This document shows positions 13,588 through 14,018 of a DNA stretch of 14,018 nt, piece by piece. The stretch is from an uncultured Collinsella sp. (GTDB taxonomy: Bacteria > Actinomycetota > Coriobacteriia > Coriobacteriales > Coriobacteriaceae), in contig URTP01000040.1 in NCBI GenBank assembly GCA_900550835.1, positions 1 to 14,018 of the forward strand, given 5' to 3'. Below the pieces are notes generated by a model. The model saw only the letters and a program-made list of their open reading frames with translations. It had not been told where the DNA came from and did no database searches. The position numbers and the translations under genes were made by a program. Every line of letters starts with the position of its first letter. Position 1 is the first letter of the stretch.

Positions 13588-14018
13588 CTACTCCCGGTAA
13601 GGCACCCGGTCGCGCATCACGGCGTATATCGCCCTGAGCCGCTTCCTCGCGACGGCCTTGAGCGCCCGCCCGTGCCCCATGCCCCGCGCCCTGCAGGCCC
13701 GGTAGTACTCGCCGTAGCGCCCCGAGGACCTCACCAGGCTGTTGCACGAGAAGATCAGCAGGGACTTGAGCCTCGCGTCGCCCCGCCTGGACGCCCTGAC
13801 CGACCTCACCGACGTGCCGGAGCTCCTCACCCTCGGGGCTATGCCGCAGTACGAGGCCAGGTGGTCGTGGTCCGGGAACCTCGCGATGTCGACCGATACC
13901 GCGAGCTGCGCCGCCGTCCTCGGCCCGATGCCGGGCACGGTGAGCAGGCACGCGTAGGTCTCGTCGCCCTCGAGCAGCCCCGCCGTCTCGGCCTCGAGGG
14001 CCCCGGCCTCGTCGAGGG
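13588..14018 (-). CDS. IS110 family transposase, C-terminal part (partial, runs off the window)
   Basis: The frame is open from the right window edge to TAG at 13588-13590, about 142 residues. It starts in a Leu/Glu-rich helix (EAGALEAETAGLL), then CLLTVPGIGPRTAAQLAVSV, ARFPDHDHLASYCGIAPRVR, SSGTSVRSVRASRRGDARLK and RKRLRAIYAVMRDRVPY. This is the Transposase_20 domain of the IS110/IS1111 group, including the PGIGP helix-hairpin-helix and the conserved Ser-Gly after APRVR that marks the serine active site. The N-terminal DEDD RuvC-like domain would lie beyond the window. These enzymes use a DEDD/serine mechanism guided by an element-encoded RNA. GC content and Arg AGG use are higher than in neighbouring host genes, as expected for a mobile gene. 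The visible part has no frameshift. Confidence 0.88.
   Translation of the reverse strand, partial: LDEAGALEAETAGLLEGDETYACLLTVPGIGPRTAAQLAVSVDIARFPDHDHLASYCGIAPRVRSSGTSVRSVRASRRGDARLKSLLIFSCNSLVRSSGRYGEYYRACRARGMGHGRALKAVARKRLRAIYAVMRDRVPYRE

Larger units (their letters stand above)
13461..14018 (-). mobile_element. IS110 family insertion sequence, right-hand end and transposase 3' half
   Basis: The element is recognised from the transposase at 13588-14018. Its end is taken to lie somewhere in 13461-13587, between the last REP-like unit and the stop codon. IS110 elements have no clear terminal inverted repeats or target duplications, so the exact boundary cannot be placed by eye. The left end and the usual guide-RNA region of the IS110 subgroup would be outside the window. 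Confidence 0.5.

Noticed and set aside
13457..13951. Minus-strand frame of 164 residues over the transposase
   Set aside because: It overlaps the transposase in another frame, reads through the hairpin and repeat edge, and has the Arg/Gly/Ala-rich look of a GC shadow; the IS110 motifs are all in the 13588-14018 frame.

Overview
The window looks like chromosome from a high-GC, Gram-positive gut actinobacterium of the Coriobacteriia, most likely Collinsella. This is inferred from strong GC-ending codon use, GTG starts beside AGGAGG-type ribosome sites, lipoprotein and kinase types usual in that class, and intergenic repeats built on GGGGACG, which I associate with Collinsella. No tRNA, rRNA or CRISPR array was seen.

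Layout. 1-854: the 3' end of an ABC transporter ATPase, translationally coupled to an ABC-2 type permease. 923-1798: an EamA (DMT) transporter. 1893-4317 (minus strand): a YfeO-like ClC family protein, a LOG family protein and a small two-helix potassium channel. 4372-4483: intergenic palindromic repeats. 4557-7361: a large BvgS-like hybrid histidine kinase with two fused solute-binding domains, followed by a NimA-like flavoprotein gene (7404-7883) and a near-perfect bidirectional terminator. 7953-11011 (minus strand, convergent): a lipoprotein solute-binding protein overlapping by 4 bases a second hybrid kinase that has a Cache-like sensor. 11155-11340: the decayed 3' end of a MalY/PatB-type aminotransferase gene. 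11367-12113 (minus strand): trmO, a tRNA methyltransferase. 12246-13370: an XRE-zinc ribbon-TipAS regulator and a glutaredoxin. 13372-13459: a second cluster of the GGGGACG repeats. 13588 to the end (minus strand): the C-terminal part of an IS110 family transposase, cut by the window edge.

The central theme is a pair of convergent sensory loci. Both end in hybrid kinases with a C-terminal receiver, and both probably sense small ligands outside the cell. One carries its binding domains in the same polypeptide; the other is co-translated with a separate lipoprotein binding protein. Neither has an ABC permease, HPt protein or DNA-binding response regulator nearby, so the output partners must lie elsewhere.

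The observations most worth following are: an IS110 element lying next to REP-like palindromes, which recalls the REP targeting of IS621; a structured non-coding stretch between the two; the regional base-composition change inside the large kinase gene; the XRE-zinc ribbon-TipAS fusion; and the ClC protein without the gating glutamate.
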